DNA from: Lobosporangium transversale
Lineage: Eukaryota; Mortierellomycota; Mortierellomycetes; Mortierellales; Mortierellaceae
Direction of reading: 5' to 3'
Length of the DNA stretch: 64,000 nt
Assembly: GCF_002105155.1 (NCBI RefSeq)
Contig: NW_019029038.1
Span: 178,086-242,085 of the forward strand
Shown: in pieces, positions 1 to 11,994 of the stretch
How positions within the stretch are numbered: the stretch's first letter is position 1
Layout of the letters: every line of letters starts with the position of its first letter
Notes under the pieces: model-generated
Database searches by the model: none
Seen by the model: only the letters and a program-made list of their open reading frames with translations
What the model was told of the DNA's origin: nothing
Position numbers and translations under genes: made by a program

Positions 1-1331
1 TTTTTTTGACAGATAAAAGGGAGGAATGTCATTCTATCTATTTAAGACATGATCGAGACTGATGACGGGCCGGTCCTTTTCAATTATCTTTTTTTTAAAA
101 AATAGATTTGCTCCACATAGTTTAAATGATACAGGATAGGCATTTGCTTTTCCTATCTCCTATCGCAAATAGAGTTGGGACCCCGTTGCAATCAACAGTT
201 GAGAAAGACTAAAACCCCACTTGTTGGATAGTCTAACGATTCAACGCAGTATAAAGATATTTTTATCAATACTGGCTATCTTGTGTAAAAAAAAAAAAGA
301 GAGAAGTATATATCTCGTAAGCTTTCTCATGGGGAGATCTGCTGGGCAGTGGCAATAGCAACATTGAGGAAAGAAATGCAGAAATCTGTGTAATTTGCCT
401 TTCATGTGTTGGGTCGTGTAAGCATAGACAACTTCCAGAATGTTTCTATTCAAAGAAAATGCCCCAGTCCAAGATTTTTTTTCCCTTATTATGCAGACTA
501 TTTGACAAACTTCCACATGTATCTTTGCTAGGATGGATTTTTTTCTCTTCACCAAATGATGCATGGCATGCATATGTATGTATACATGAATATGTATAGG
601 GTCTGTCAAAGGGTTTGTTTTGTCATCAACAAAGGTAAAGAGCAAAGTTCCCATTCTCCTTCTTGAAATCGCAATTGTGTATGGATGCATGGTATTTTTA
701 TCCGTCTCTTAAATCTTTTTGCAACCAAACTTCAGCACTAGAGGAAATAAAAGAAAAAGAAATACATCTCATTCAAATCTTCCATCTTACTTTTAACTTT
801 AAACCATGTGTCTTTTTGTTGTTTGTATGTTTTCTGAGATGGGCTTGCATATTGAAATGGTTCTTTCTCCGCCAGGCCCATTGAGAAAATACTGAATTGT
901 TATCGATCAGATATCTTTGGATTACTTGATCTTTCTCCTGCTCCTTTCTCTCAAGTCTTTTTTTTCTTTTTCTTTTTCTTTTTCTTTGAGTATATCCGTT
1001 AGTTTGGAGAGAGATCTTAAAATTATACTTATTCATTTGTACGAAATATTTTGTGTTTACTGTTATCTGGAACAAGGATCAGATGGATAGTTTTTTTTGG
1101 GGGGAGGATTCAATAGGGGAAAAGATGTGGAGAATATCTCTATATCCCTCCTTCCCTCTAACGTCTCTAAGCTCTAAAGATAGTCTAACCACCGTTTTGA
1201 GTAACATTGCTCTGAGAGATCTAGAGACTAAACAGTTGATGGGCGAAGCATGGCATAGCGAAAAACGGGTCAAAAGACATGCTGATAGACAAGCTCGTCT
1301 TTTTAGAGGCTATATAAATAAATATATACAA

Positions 1332-1384
1332 TAATATATATATATATATATATTATATTATTATTATTATTATTATTATTATTA
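1332..1384. repeat. TA then ATT microsatellite
   Basis: A run of TA dinucleotides passes directly into about nine ATT/TTA trinucleotides. It is a simple low-complexity tract with no coding sense. Confidence 0.85.
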
Positions 1385-1425
1385 AAATATTGGAACTTTT
1401 CTTTACTGTGTTCATCATTTAGTAT

Positions 1426-1473
1426 CAATAACAATAGCAATAACAATAGCAATAACAATAGCAATAGCAATAG
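1426..1473. repeat. AATAACAATAGC-type microsatellite
   Basis: The hexamers CAATAA and CAATAG alternate seven or eight times in a row. It lies about 40 bp from the ATT tract and looks like an independent simple repeat. Confidence 0.85.
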
Positions 1474-2992
1474 TAAAAAAGTAAAAGAATTTGATCGCTC
1501 ATGCAATTCAACCGCTGTATGTGCCACTAAGGACTTTATTCTGGAACATCCCATCTCCATTTTCTGCCTAGTTGTGACAATAGGACAAGACAATGGGGAG
1601 TTTGGTAGACTTCTTTGCAACTTGGCTATTCGTACAAACTGCTACTATTTCCACATGTACAGTAACAAGTATAGTTCATTAAGAAAAAGTGTCGCAACAA
1701 GGACACATTTGGACTATCCGGAAGTGGCAATGGAAAAATAAAATTGAAGCTGAATCGGAAGTGGACGGAGGATCTTGGATCCGGTCCTAGCCGAAAAAAG
1801 AAAGCTCGTGTCTAATAAACATTCTTTGCAAAGAAATCTATCCGTCGTTTAACATGCATGGTACATGCATGGCACAACTTTGTTCCCATTCTCCATCGCT
1901 ATTCCCGTTGACGTGATCAAGCCGTTCGTTTAGTATATATATATAATATATATTATATACATATAAATGTCCTCTTTCTCAATTAGTGTACTCAACACCG
2001 CCGAATGTCGGTAGTTAAATAGTTAAATGATCGGTCTATCTGTTCCAAATATTTTGTTGCCAAGAACAAAGAGAGATCGAATTTGAAAATCAGAAACCTA
2101 TTGAGGGGAATTATCTCAAAGGACTGAGATGTGTAAACTGGTGTTTAATAAACAGATAGATGGAACAGATAGGACAGATAGTTAAAGGCTTGGGAGAGTT
2201 CTCAACTTTCTATATTGTAGACATCGTTGTGTCATTGCTGTGCATGGCAGGGAGAGTTCAAAAGTGGTTCGATCCCTTCAAAAAAAAAAAAAAAAAAAAA
2301 AAGCATGTGAAAAGGGTTCATGGCAATTAGGTACCACAGAGCAAAGTTGATTTTTGTGTGGTGACACATTTTTTTTCCACATGGCCCAATTCATCCCTTT
2401 CACAAGCTTAAACACAGTTCTAATAAACATTTATTGTGGAGAAATTCAGGGTTTCAACAATCAATTGATTTCACTTTCTGAAGGTTGGATATTTTTTTTT
2501 TTTATTGGACCATCACGTGTGAATACACGAAAAAAAAAAAAAAAGTTTACAAATTTGCTTTTGACATGTCCCTTGCATTGATCAAAGGCATATGTATATA
2601 ACATGTAACATTCATGAATGAGGTATTATATAAATAATATATATTGGTATATTTATATTAAAATTACTTTTCATAATAGCAGCACGTTGTATATTGCCAA
2701 ACCAGTGCCCGATTTTCATCGAACCGTTCAAACAATGTTTTCACCCCCCAAAGTAAAAAGTGAATATCTCAAGTGTCACAAGAAAAGAAACTCTATCTGT
2801 GAAAGGTTATACAAAGATCTCTATTATAAATGGATTTAACAATGAGGAATTTAACCGCCATGAAAGCGTTTTAGAGTCATAATTTATGTTAGGGCATTAG
2901 GCTGTTGAACATCTATCGAAAACAGTACATGATCATTCGGAGACCACAAAAAAATTCCAAGGGCATCTTGAGCCCTTATCTTATAAATATGT

Positions 2993-3223
2993 TTAAGGCT
3001 TAGAGAGACCCCAAAGCTGAGTCAAATGCCATTGGACCATCTTTTCCTTTGTGGAGAAGTCGCGTTCAAAATACGCTTGACAGTGGATGCAGTAACAGGA
3101 CCGGCTCCCTTTACTTTGAAGGAACGAGCTACAATTGATGCATGGGTCGCTAGTGTAGTGCACCCAATTACTCGGCACCCAAACGCCGTGCCTATAGGGT
3201 AAAATAGGATAAGGTGCTTTCAA
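2993..3223 (-). other. Possible zinc-ribbon coding fragment
   Basis: This open frame codes for 76 aa. It contains two closely spaced Cys pairs (CINC near residue 28 and CYCIHC near residue 43), followed by a basic and aromatic tail ending in QLWGLSKP. The CxxC...CxxC spacing resembles a small zinc ribbon, but I recognise no family. It could be a degraded exon, part of an old mobile element, or chance. No clear splice partners were found; weak minus-strand frames between about 3700 and 4470 could belong to the same decayed gene. Confidence 0.2.
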
Positions 3224-4257
3224 GGCAATCCTGTATTCTTGTTGAATTATCCTCGTCTGATTGTAGACAAAACAAACTTATCGACTAATTTCCTACATCT
3301 AGGACAAGCTTCAAGGTGGCATTGATATTATAGTTTTATGCCGTCTGTTAGGCTTATTTTGTATATGTCCCATATCTCTTAACATATCAAGGATGTGCGT
3401 AGAACTCGCAAAGCGCGTTTATTCTGCTATTTGTCGCGAGGTAATTCAAGTAGCTATGAACTCGACTCGGTATCAATGGCAGCATCATCAATTCTATGAC
3501 AACAATATCATGTTCCTTTTTTCCCTTCCTGTAAAAGACGACGGAAAAGCTCCATAACGCTATTGCAGAGAAGAGTGCTGAACAGTGTGCGGCTGGAAGG
3601 AGGCCGGGCTGATCAATGTGGTCCTCATAGTGTTTCGTTCACATGGGAGCAATCCTAACAATAAAGATTGGTAAAGGTGGTGCTGAGGCGTATCAAACAC
3701 CATTCTCACATTTGGGAGTCATATTCCCAATTGCGTACCTAGATCTGAAGGCAGCTGAGAGGAAGACAGTATTGGAGGTGGAAGCGGGAGTGGTAGTTGA
3801 GAGAATCGTCTTCGCCTCCGCCTTTGTTATTCTCTCCTCAGCTGGTGTTACTTGTATTCTACGACAGGTGGATGGCGTGTCGTAAGCAAGAGGAATAGGG
3901 CATAAGCCGTTGGTACAGATTGTCCTCCTCAACTTGAACTCTGTAAAGACGTCTTGCTATGGTGTTCGCCATGTCGACTGGCAAGTTCGACTGAATATAG
4001 GATACGTTGGATAAACGAACTTTAGCTGATATTGATATAGGTTTTGTATTGATGCATACTGTTAATCTGGAGCGACTGTGATCGGATTTTTCTGTTAAGA
4101 TATTTATGGAGTGAAGGTTACTCTTTGGAAAGTCAGCAAATGCTTGTCTCCTCGTGTTATTCACAAAAGGTTGTCAAAGACAACTCTACTATCAAGAATA
4201 CAAAAAGAGTTATTGGTACTCTAAGCTATAGCATGATTGTATACGGAGAGAGGCGCG

Positions 4258-4292
<35 letters not shown>

Positions 4293-5339
4293 CGTCCTTT
4301 GAGATGTAGTTCGTACTTTTACCTCCAAGTCTCAGAACATACTTTGCACTCTTTATCGTCAGCCTCGCCACAGTCGAAAAGAACATTTTGAATGTGGGGG
4401 AAAGTGATTTCATTTGTCTTTGGGATATAGGGACTCGTGTACCGTGAGTACTGATCATACGCCCACTTGGCATTAGAAATCGTAGGCGCTGGTCGAGACC
4501 GCTAATAATTGTAGAGCGTGTATCAATTGTGTGCGGCGAAGCTTGTCCTAGTCCCTAGGATGCAGACCCCGAGTCAGGTTGGCTTGAACAAAGCGGCGTT
4601 GCCAGAGAGAAATAGAACTCGTTATTATTTAAAATTATTTAAAATATCATCGAGGCTTGCCCTGTCCTGATCTGACGATGAGTGGGTTGTTTGTGTAACG
4701 GTGAACCTCAAAAACAGACGAAGTTTGTGAGCTTGATCTCTCTAGGGTGACTCCATAGCCTGCAATCACGGTTTGTTGCAGGTACTTATTGGTACTCCTG
4801 CGGACCAGACTGTGCTGTGGCCTTGGCCTCGCCTTGGCAATTTAGAGCCAAGGAGAGTGAGGGAAAGAGGAAGAGAGGTAAAGAGGGAAGGGATGAAGTC
4901 GTCTTTTATCAGTCTTTTTATAAAAAAAATGCTCATGCGAGCATAATTAATATTAACGACCCTTGATCATTTTAAAAACCACAAGAAGATTGTTGTTTCG
5001 ACAAGTACACTATTAGCTGGCGTTGTGGTTATACAAAAGTCGGAAATCCTATACGGGTCAAAACCACACAACTGACATTACCAATCATATAGGCTGACAC
5101 CTTTCTTTAAGATGTTTACGATCGCAATCGTGCATGGCTTGTGAATATTGTAAGAATGCACATGCATGTATATCATAAAAATGCCAATCTGATCAGTTCG
5201 ATGACTGGCCTAAAATCGCTAACAAATGCACATTGTTTTTATTTTATTTATTTATTTACATGCAATGTCAAAAAAAAAAAAAAAAAAAAAAAAAAATAGA
5301 ATAGACACTAGAAGAACAAAATTGTATTTTTTTAAGGCC
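3224..5339. other. Region with weak coding traces only
   Basis: Minus-strand frames at 3693-3932 and 3859-4164 have a protein-like composition (for example a stretch reading ANTIARRLYRVQVEEDNLYQ). They overlap in different frames and match nothing I know. The region also contains a 31-A run (about 4261-4291) and a 26-A run (about 5271-5296). It may be a decayed gene or mobile element. Confidence 0.3.
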
Positions 5340-8300
5340 TTAAATCAAAGATGCATCATCATCGTCATCAACCAGCTCTTTGCAGTCTAAAAATACGAGT
5401 TGGTCGCTTTGTTCCCTATTGGAAGACACCACAGCCTCGCCTCGCTCTAAAGCGCTATCGAACCGATCACTTGACATGGCCTCCATCATTTTTTGATTAT
5501 TATCACCTCCTACGGGAATATCTGATTCATAAAAGTCATCATCCAGGTGAAAGACCCCACCATGAGGCAAAGTTGAGCCCCCATCATTCTCAGTTTCAAT
5601 CCCATTGAGCCCTCCATCTCGACGGAGTATCTGTGACGATCGCTTTGAGGAGCCATCATTCAAAGACATCTCCTTGTGACGACCACCTGTGTCAATGAAA
5701 ATAGATGCACTTCCAGGCATATCTACCTCGTTGTCGCCATCAGGCGAAAACATCATCAATGTACTCTGCGCCATCGGGCTAACCCCATCGATATGATCAT
5801 CTGCTGAGTGAGTGGATTTGCTGGGCAAGTTCAAATTAGGCGATCCATTGAAAGATGAAGGAGAGCCCTTGTTGCTGAAGCTGATATGACCATGAACCTG
5901 CATGGGATGAAGCGATCGTCCAGGCGCTGAAGTACCAGCGACACTACCGCTTCCATTTAGGGAAATAGATTCCCCAAATGAAGACACCAAGGGCGAGGTA
6001 GCTGTATTCGAGGTACTGCTGTATGCTGCTGCCATAGAGGAAACAGCTATAGATGATGAAGGTCCTGAGCTAGGTCCAGACATTGATCCATATCTTCCCT
6101 TAGCTAGGTATTCTGCTGCTGGCGGGGTGGAAAGAAATGTATGTTGAGTGTAATGAGGTTGCTGCGGAGTCATTGAGCTGAACAATGTTTGTTTGGGGCT
6201 TCCTGAAGCATTGCCAAGACTGATCAGATGTGCATCCTCAAATGACAAGGTTGCCGCTGTGTATAGAAAAGTGAAAAAATAAAATAAAATAAAATAAAAA
6301 CAAAAAGTCATGGTTAGCAATAATAATACCAACAGAATGAAAATTTTGCAGGTCAAGACTCATGCAATCATCTACAGGTCGGTGAAAAATTATAAAAAGA
6401 CTGTATGCTTAGATGGCCATATAAAATCATAGTCACTTTCAAGAATCTTGCTCACCTCTGAATGATGAAGGACTGGCACTGCCGATCGAAGGCGACATAC
6501 GGCTCTGGTTGATTGGTGAGCTGGAATGCCTGTGCATACTGGACGATATGGCGGACGATAAGCTCTCCGATAAGCCTTCTGCGTCACTATCATGGATGTC
6601 ACGTCCATTGCTATCAATCCCATCAACAGTTACAGAGGCTACTCCTGAAATCCAAGGCCTATTCGGCATTTGGTTCTTTGGGGGCGTAGCTGCCACTGGC
6701 CGTTCATCCTTTCCTGCAACAAGTGAGATACCCCGGCGCAAGTTGAGCGTCTTTGTTTCTGGTAAGAGTCCATTTCTGAATGTCGTCTGGATCGACTCTT
6801 GAGAACCAACATATGTCTGGAACGTAAATTGAGGGGATTTCCAAAGTAGATGCTGTGGCTGCGTTAATGTTATAATAGAATTATTCGCTCCATGCGCTGC
6901 CAAAGTCTGGTTCAATAGTGGATATTGTCCTTTCCAACCAGAGTGCATTCCACTATCATAGGTCGAAATCTCTGCCTGTGCAAGCCAACGCGAGCCTGAA
7001 ATACTCTGAGCTGACTTCTTTGCTCTGCCGGACTGCTGCAATAAAGTTTTTTGTCCCACCAACGGTGCTAATGATTTTTTAACAGACATCCAATCGCCTG
7101 ATCTGTTGAGATTCCACTCTGCCACATCCTCTGGTGCCAACACCAAATCTGATATCTCGACGACTCGACCTTACAAAAACAAAAAGTAGCATTAATATTT
7201 AAGACGAGTTAATGTAGTTCACATTATTAATCTTTGACTATGACATCCTACTTACCATTGTACGTTTTTTTGCTACGGACACTGCTGATCCAGCACCGGT
7301 GAAGTGTCAACATCCCAAGAGGATTAAACACGTAAATATCTGCGAAACTAGGCCCACGCTCAGGCTCGGATAAAGAGCCCTGGGAGGCCAATTGCTGTTG
7401 AACAGCCAGTGGAACCTCAGAGCTCTCGTTTGCAGCACTATTGGCCCGCGCTGTAGCTCCTTGACCATGGTGGCCATTTATTGCCTCGCCACGGTTCGAA
7501 TTATGCCTTGTTGATGTTGCATTGCCATGTGATCCTGTCCAGCTCTTCGTGCGGCTCCGCACCGTGGCCACAGGGCCACGACGGCTCGTCTCGACAACAA
7601 GGCCCGGCAAACTAGCAAGACCATGGGCAGCATGCTGCATAACTGCAGCGGCAGGAGGACTCAGCGTCTGCCACAAATGCGAAGCCTTGGACTGGATTTT
7701 AGCAGCTGCGCTCACTGGAGGCGCCTTAGATCGATTGATGAGCAACGTGCTAGAGTTTGCTTGGGTTACCTGAGAGCTTGACCCATCTCCACGCAAAAGG
7801 CCACCATTTTCAGAATTAAACGATCCATCTTCATGTCCTTGATACTCGCTCGGTGAAAGCATCACATTTCCTGGATCGGATGCAAAAACAGTTGTTGAGG
7901 GTAAAAAGTAGGCTGCAATCATGGCGCGTTGTCGCCCAGCAGCTGAAAAACCATTGTGCTGTTGTAGTCTACTAAGGTAGCCCTGGCTTTGATCTGATGT
8001 TCCAGTACCAGCCGAGCTTAGTGAGTCCTGTGAGTTCTCTCGGAGCAGTGGGCTAGGACGTTTTTCGGGCACAGGTACAGAAGACTGAGAGTCAAATATA
8101 TCTAATCCATTCCCCTCAGAGAGGATAACATCAGGGACATGGTGCCGCTGCTTAATGCGGCAGAGCGCATTCAAGCTCGTCGGATACTCAATCGCAGTAG
8201 CAGACCAATTGACGACTCCAGTATACATATGTGCTCCAACATCAGGCGAGCCTCCGAACGGGTTGACTGCATACAAATGTGTAGTTCCTCTTGAAGTCGT

Positions 8301-9840
8301 CACCGCCACCCAAGTCTCATCCTCGTTGAATACAATATCCTCCACGTTTGCGTGAGTAATACCACGAGCGAGCTTATAGAGGTGTCGGGACCCATGTCCC
8401 ATAGTCGGACGTATCTCATGCACATGAAAGACATTTCCATGACGCGACACAGTGAGCAAAAGTCTTCCGGAAGGAGAGAACTTACAGCCCGTGATGGGGT
8501 GATCATGTGGTTTGAAATGGGCAACAATAGGCATGCTGGGAAGTGAGATATCTCTAATGATGACCTGCAGATTTCGATAAATGTGTATGCAGAAGCAAAT
8601 CATGAGACGAGCCACAAAATTATGTTAGAAGTATTGCATGGCGCTATGAAGGTTGGTGATCATGGATAGTAATCAGAAACGATTCGTTGAACATACCGTT
8701 CCCACGGCTTCACGTTTTTGTGATGAGCTGTCATCATGTCGTCTTCTATGGTGGACGTGACTAGGGCTCCGCTCATGATGATCAACCGCTGCTGAAGCTC
8801 TCCTTGCATGGTGACTAGGTGATCTATTGAAGCCAGATTGAACAGGTGGTGATGTCGAGGCAATTGCTCCTGTTCCTGAATTCCCTGACCAGTATGAGGA
8901 AAAGGTCTGGTGCGCGAACCCACCTATAAAGGAGACATCAGCCAAAAAAAAAAAAAAAAAAAAAAAAAAATTAGTAACATAGAAAGGTGATAGATATGGG
9001 TTTTTTTTTTCTTTCATGAATATAGTGTTTGACACGTACTGAGCATTTTAACACCACCGATAACTTCTTTGGCAACGCCCTTGGCCAGGTCCTGGTACCC
9101 ACTGCCACTGTCTGTCTCGTGCTCTCCGTGCTTAGTATCTACATTATCATGGGGAGCCTCACTAGTTGTAACATATGCCAATAGCCTTGTGCCGAGATCA
9201 AAGACGCCGGGATATGCGACATCTTGCAAGATTGTCTGCTTTGGGTGAAGGGGTTGGAGAGTCAGCTGACTAAGCAGAGAGAGGTGGGCACTCTCTCCAG
9301 GAGCTGTAAGCGCCTGACAACGTGACGAAAGAAAAGAAAAAGAAGTTAAAGCTCCGTGTGAGATGACAAAGAATAACGATTCATTACGATCAATTGCAAT
9401 AAACCAAGATCTCTTCAGTCTATATTACGCTATAGGTTATGTTTCTTACCACTACGATCGCTCGCTCGCTCACATCGAGCGCTGAAATATCATAATCATG
9501 ACTTTCACCAAAATCAAGCGTCTTAACTACTTGATGCGTGGCAAGTGAATAGATCCGTAGCTTTTTGGGCGCAGAGGCACCGTCTTCAGCGTTTTTGTTC
9601 GATCTATAGATATGATCAATATGGGATTGATGATTGAGGGTTGTTTCAGTTAGTTGGATCAGCAGAATAGTTCGATTCCAAAGCCCATACTGCGGGGGTT
9701 GCAGCTTTGGATCGCTGATATTTGTGAGAGATAGACTTTAAATAATATGCATACATAATGGCAGCAAGAGGGCGATGTTGTTCAAACTGGTCAGTCTTTC
9801 CATTCGATACTCTTGGTGATGGGAGTATCTGCTCATTTCG

Positions 9841-9874
<34 letters not shown>

Positions 9875-11450
9875 AGAGTGATGCACTAACCATCACAGTA
9901 CAAGTCCTACAACTGCTACAGTCATTTGCGCACCGTCGTTAGAATGAAATAGCTTTTCTCCTCAAGAATAAAAACGATGATCTTATGAAGAAGCTAGCGT
10001 AGCCATGAGTTTGGAATATACAACAAGATTCTCTTTGTGGACAGTATAATATACCTTTATAAAGGAGACTTCTTTCAGCGTATTACGAATAGAGGTAATC
10101 TCGTGAATATTGTCTGGATGAGTGATGTCCCAAATCTGAAAGCCATCTGTGTAACCAAGCAGAAGACAGAACCGCCTATGACGACGACAATGTCAGGTAT
10201 TGAGGATGTAGAATATAAACCAGTGAGTAATGTGGAATTGTATATTGTCAAAATCCATATTTGTGTCCTGATGCAGTATATTGCCTGAGCTTTACTGCTT
10301 TTTTTTCTATGTATCTTTCCCTGTTCCTGCTCCTCTGTCTATTCAAAAGCATTCATACGCTCCTGTCCCTGCTCTCAGCTGTCGCAAGGAGGCTCGCTCC
10401 ACCAGGGTAAACAAAAATTAAAGAGACTTTCCATTGTATTTCTGTATGGGAATATCAAAATGGAGCTTGGCCAAGCAATGAGTATGAAGTATGAAGATAT
10501 CCATTGTGTTATTGTTCAATGTTGTTCTTTCGCTATTATACTATTTGTTCACCCTGACCCCTTGTCTTTCATGATCCTGTCCCTGAGCTTCAATCCGGAA
10601 GATATAAGACTGACGACACTTTTTTTTAAAAAACCTGGTGATTGACATTGCATTTAGATACTTCAGTCCAAAAATAAATCAAAGATAACAAGTGCAGTCT
10701 CCGCATCCATATGTTTTGTTTCTTGCTATCTTGTTTGCTTGCGTCCTGTGTCAACCATTCGGTTGACAATTAGATCGTATCGCTGTTATTTTGTCTACAC
10801 CATCAAAAAGAAAAAGAAAAAAATGATGTCGCCATCGGTGTTCCATTTTCTTCTTTTCATATCTGACGACTGCATGCTTGATCCAGTGATGAAGTGATGA
10901 AGTGATGAAGTGATGAAGTGATGTATATTGTAGCTGATGAAAGAGAAAAAGAAATGCTACATACCGAGAATTCTTGTTCTTAGAAATACTTCCCGTGTCG
11001 ATCCAGTCGAATGCCGAAAAGAGGACGACGTCTCCATTTGTGAGAACACAAATATTATCTTGATTGGTTCCCAAGAGTGAGTTGCCAGAACCTTGTATCT
11101 GTGGATAGTAATATGGATTAGAGGGGTTCGCTCCTGCTGTGCTGGAAGGAGAAGTGAAGCCTCTGGAGGGCATAGAGAAGGATGTCGGCAGCGTGTTAGC
11201 TACATAAGACGATACTCCTGTTAAAACCGATGATAGAGATTCAAGAGCAGATGGATCCCTAATGATCAAGCAACGTGTTGTTTCTTTCGGGTTAACACCA
11301 TCTCGGTAGCCATCCATGGGACAGTATTATGAAAAGGGCGAAATAGAATGAGACCTACCTGATGAAGATTGGTTCTGCCCGGACGCCAGCCCCTTGCTGT
11401 TCCTGCTGTTGCTGCTGCTGCTGCTTAGGATACAGGTGTTGCTCAGTCAT
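5340..11450 (-). CDS. BCAS3: BCAS3-domain WD40 (beta-propeller) protein
   Basis: Eleven exons are proposed: 11359-11450, 10965-11258, 10055-10175, 9755-9828, 9691-9714, 9450-9603, 9040-9313, 8697-8923, 7256-8564, 6456-7169 and 5340-6256. They sum to 4200 nt (1399 aa) with all phases matching. The start follows a short Gln run. Propeller blades are visible as LLLGYTDGFQIWDI (third exon), APKKLRIYSLATHQVV and ISLPSMPIVAHFKPHDHPIT. The BCAS3 C-terminal domain lies at about residues 857-1000 (SGRAKKSAQSISGSRWLAQAEISTYDSG area) and is followed by a long Ser-rich disordered tail. BCAS3 proteins bind phosphoinositides and act with PHAF1 at phagophores; that role is family knowledge. The protein is longer than most fungal relatives because of its Ser/Pro-rich inserts. 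The longest intron (10176-10964) contains an 8-bp tandem repeat, and two introns carry runs of about 30 T in sense. Confidence 0.9.
10887..10923. repeat. GTGATGAA tandem repeat in an intron
   Basis: About four and a half copies of an 8-bp unit lie in the long intron of the BCAS3 gene, just downstream of its second exon in the sense direction. Confidence 0.85.
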
Positions 11451-11994
11451 AGTGGGAAAGGACGAAGAGGAGCAGCGGGCTGAAGGGTAATAGGGTGAGA
11501 ATGGACACAGGAAGGATGCGTGAGAAGATACCAGGTTGAAGTGGAAGGAAGAAAAAGATGGGCACTTTTAAGTGAAGCAATGGAATGTAACAAGGATAAC
11601 AAAATTATAAAAAGGGTTTGGTTTTTGTATATTATGTTCCTGAGACGTAAATGAAGTATAAAAAAGAATAATGAAGTAACCAATGGGGAAAGATTGAATG
11701 TTGATGGATGAAGAAAAGTGGAAGAGAGAGAGGACGACAAAAAAGAAAAGCTGCTTTCCTACTCCTTTTCAGTAAGCATTACTTTAGATAAGAAATATTT
11801 ATTCGTGCAGAGCATGAGCCAAGGAGGCGTCCACTCCTACCGCAGCGCTAGGAACCACGAAAACCGAGTTTTAAAAATAAATGTGGATTTGCTGATGATC
11901 ATGTGAGCCTTACAGCTAAATACATTAGTGTTTCAACAGCTGACCTACTGCCTAAGCTTTACATGATGTCAGAAATACTGGTCTATTTGTACCA
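11451..11994. other. Upstream region of the BCAS3 gene
   Basis: This 544-bp spacer lies between the BCAS3 start codon and the 3' end of the F-box gene on the same strand. I see no gene. It presumably holds the BCAS3 promoter and the F-box 3' untranslated region. No clear TATA element could be assigned. Confidence 0.5.

Larger units (their letters stand above)
1..2992. other. AT-rich region without a recognisable gene
   Basis: I see no reading frame with family resemblance, convincing splice structure or coding-like composition on either strand. Open frames here are short and rich in F, K, I and N, as expected of AT-rich DNA. The stretch contains microsatellites (listed separately), an A-run at about 2280-2302 and several 10-16 nt A or T runs. 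Confidence 0.6.

Noticed and set aside
241-690. 149-codon minus-strand frame
   Set aside because: Composition follows the AT-rich background (many H, I, F and Y), with no motif, no splice context and overlap by another frame.
1303-1620. 105-codon minus frame with long Leu and Asn runs
   Set aside because: The Leu and Asn runs are translations of the microsatellites at 1332-1473.
5351-8546. Plus-strand frames opposite the BCAS3 gene
   Set aside because: They are shadows of the minus-strand exons, which carry clear WD40 and BCAS3 motifs.
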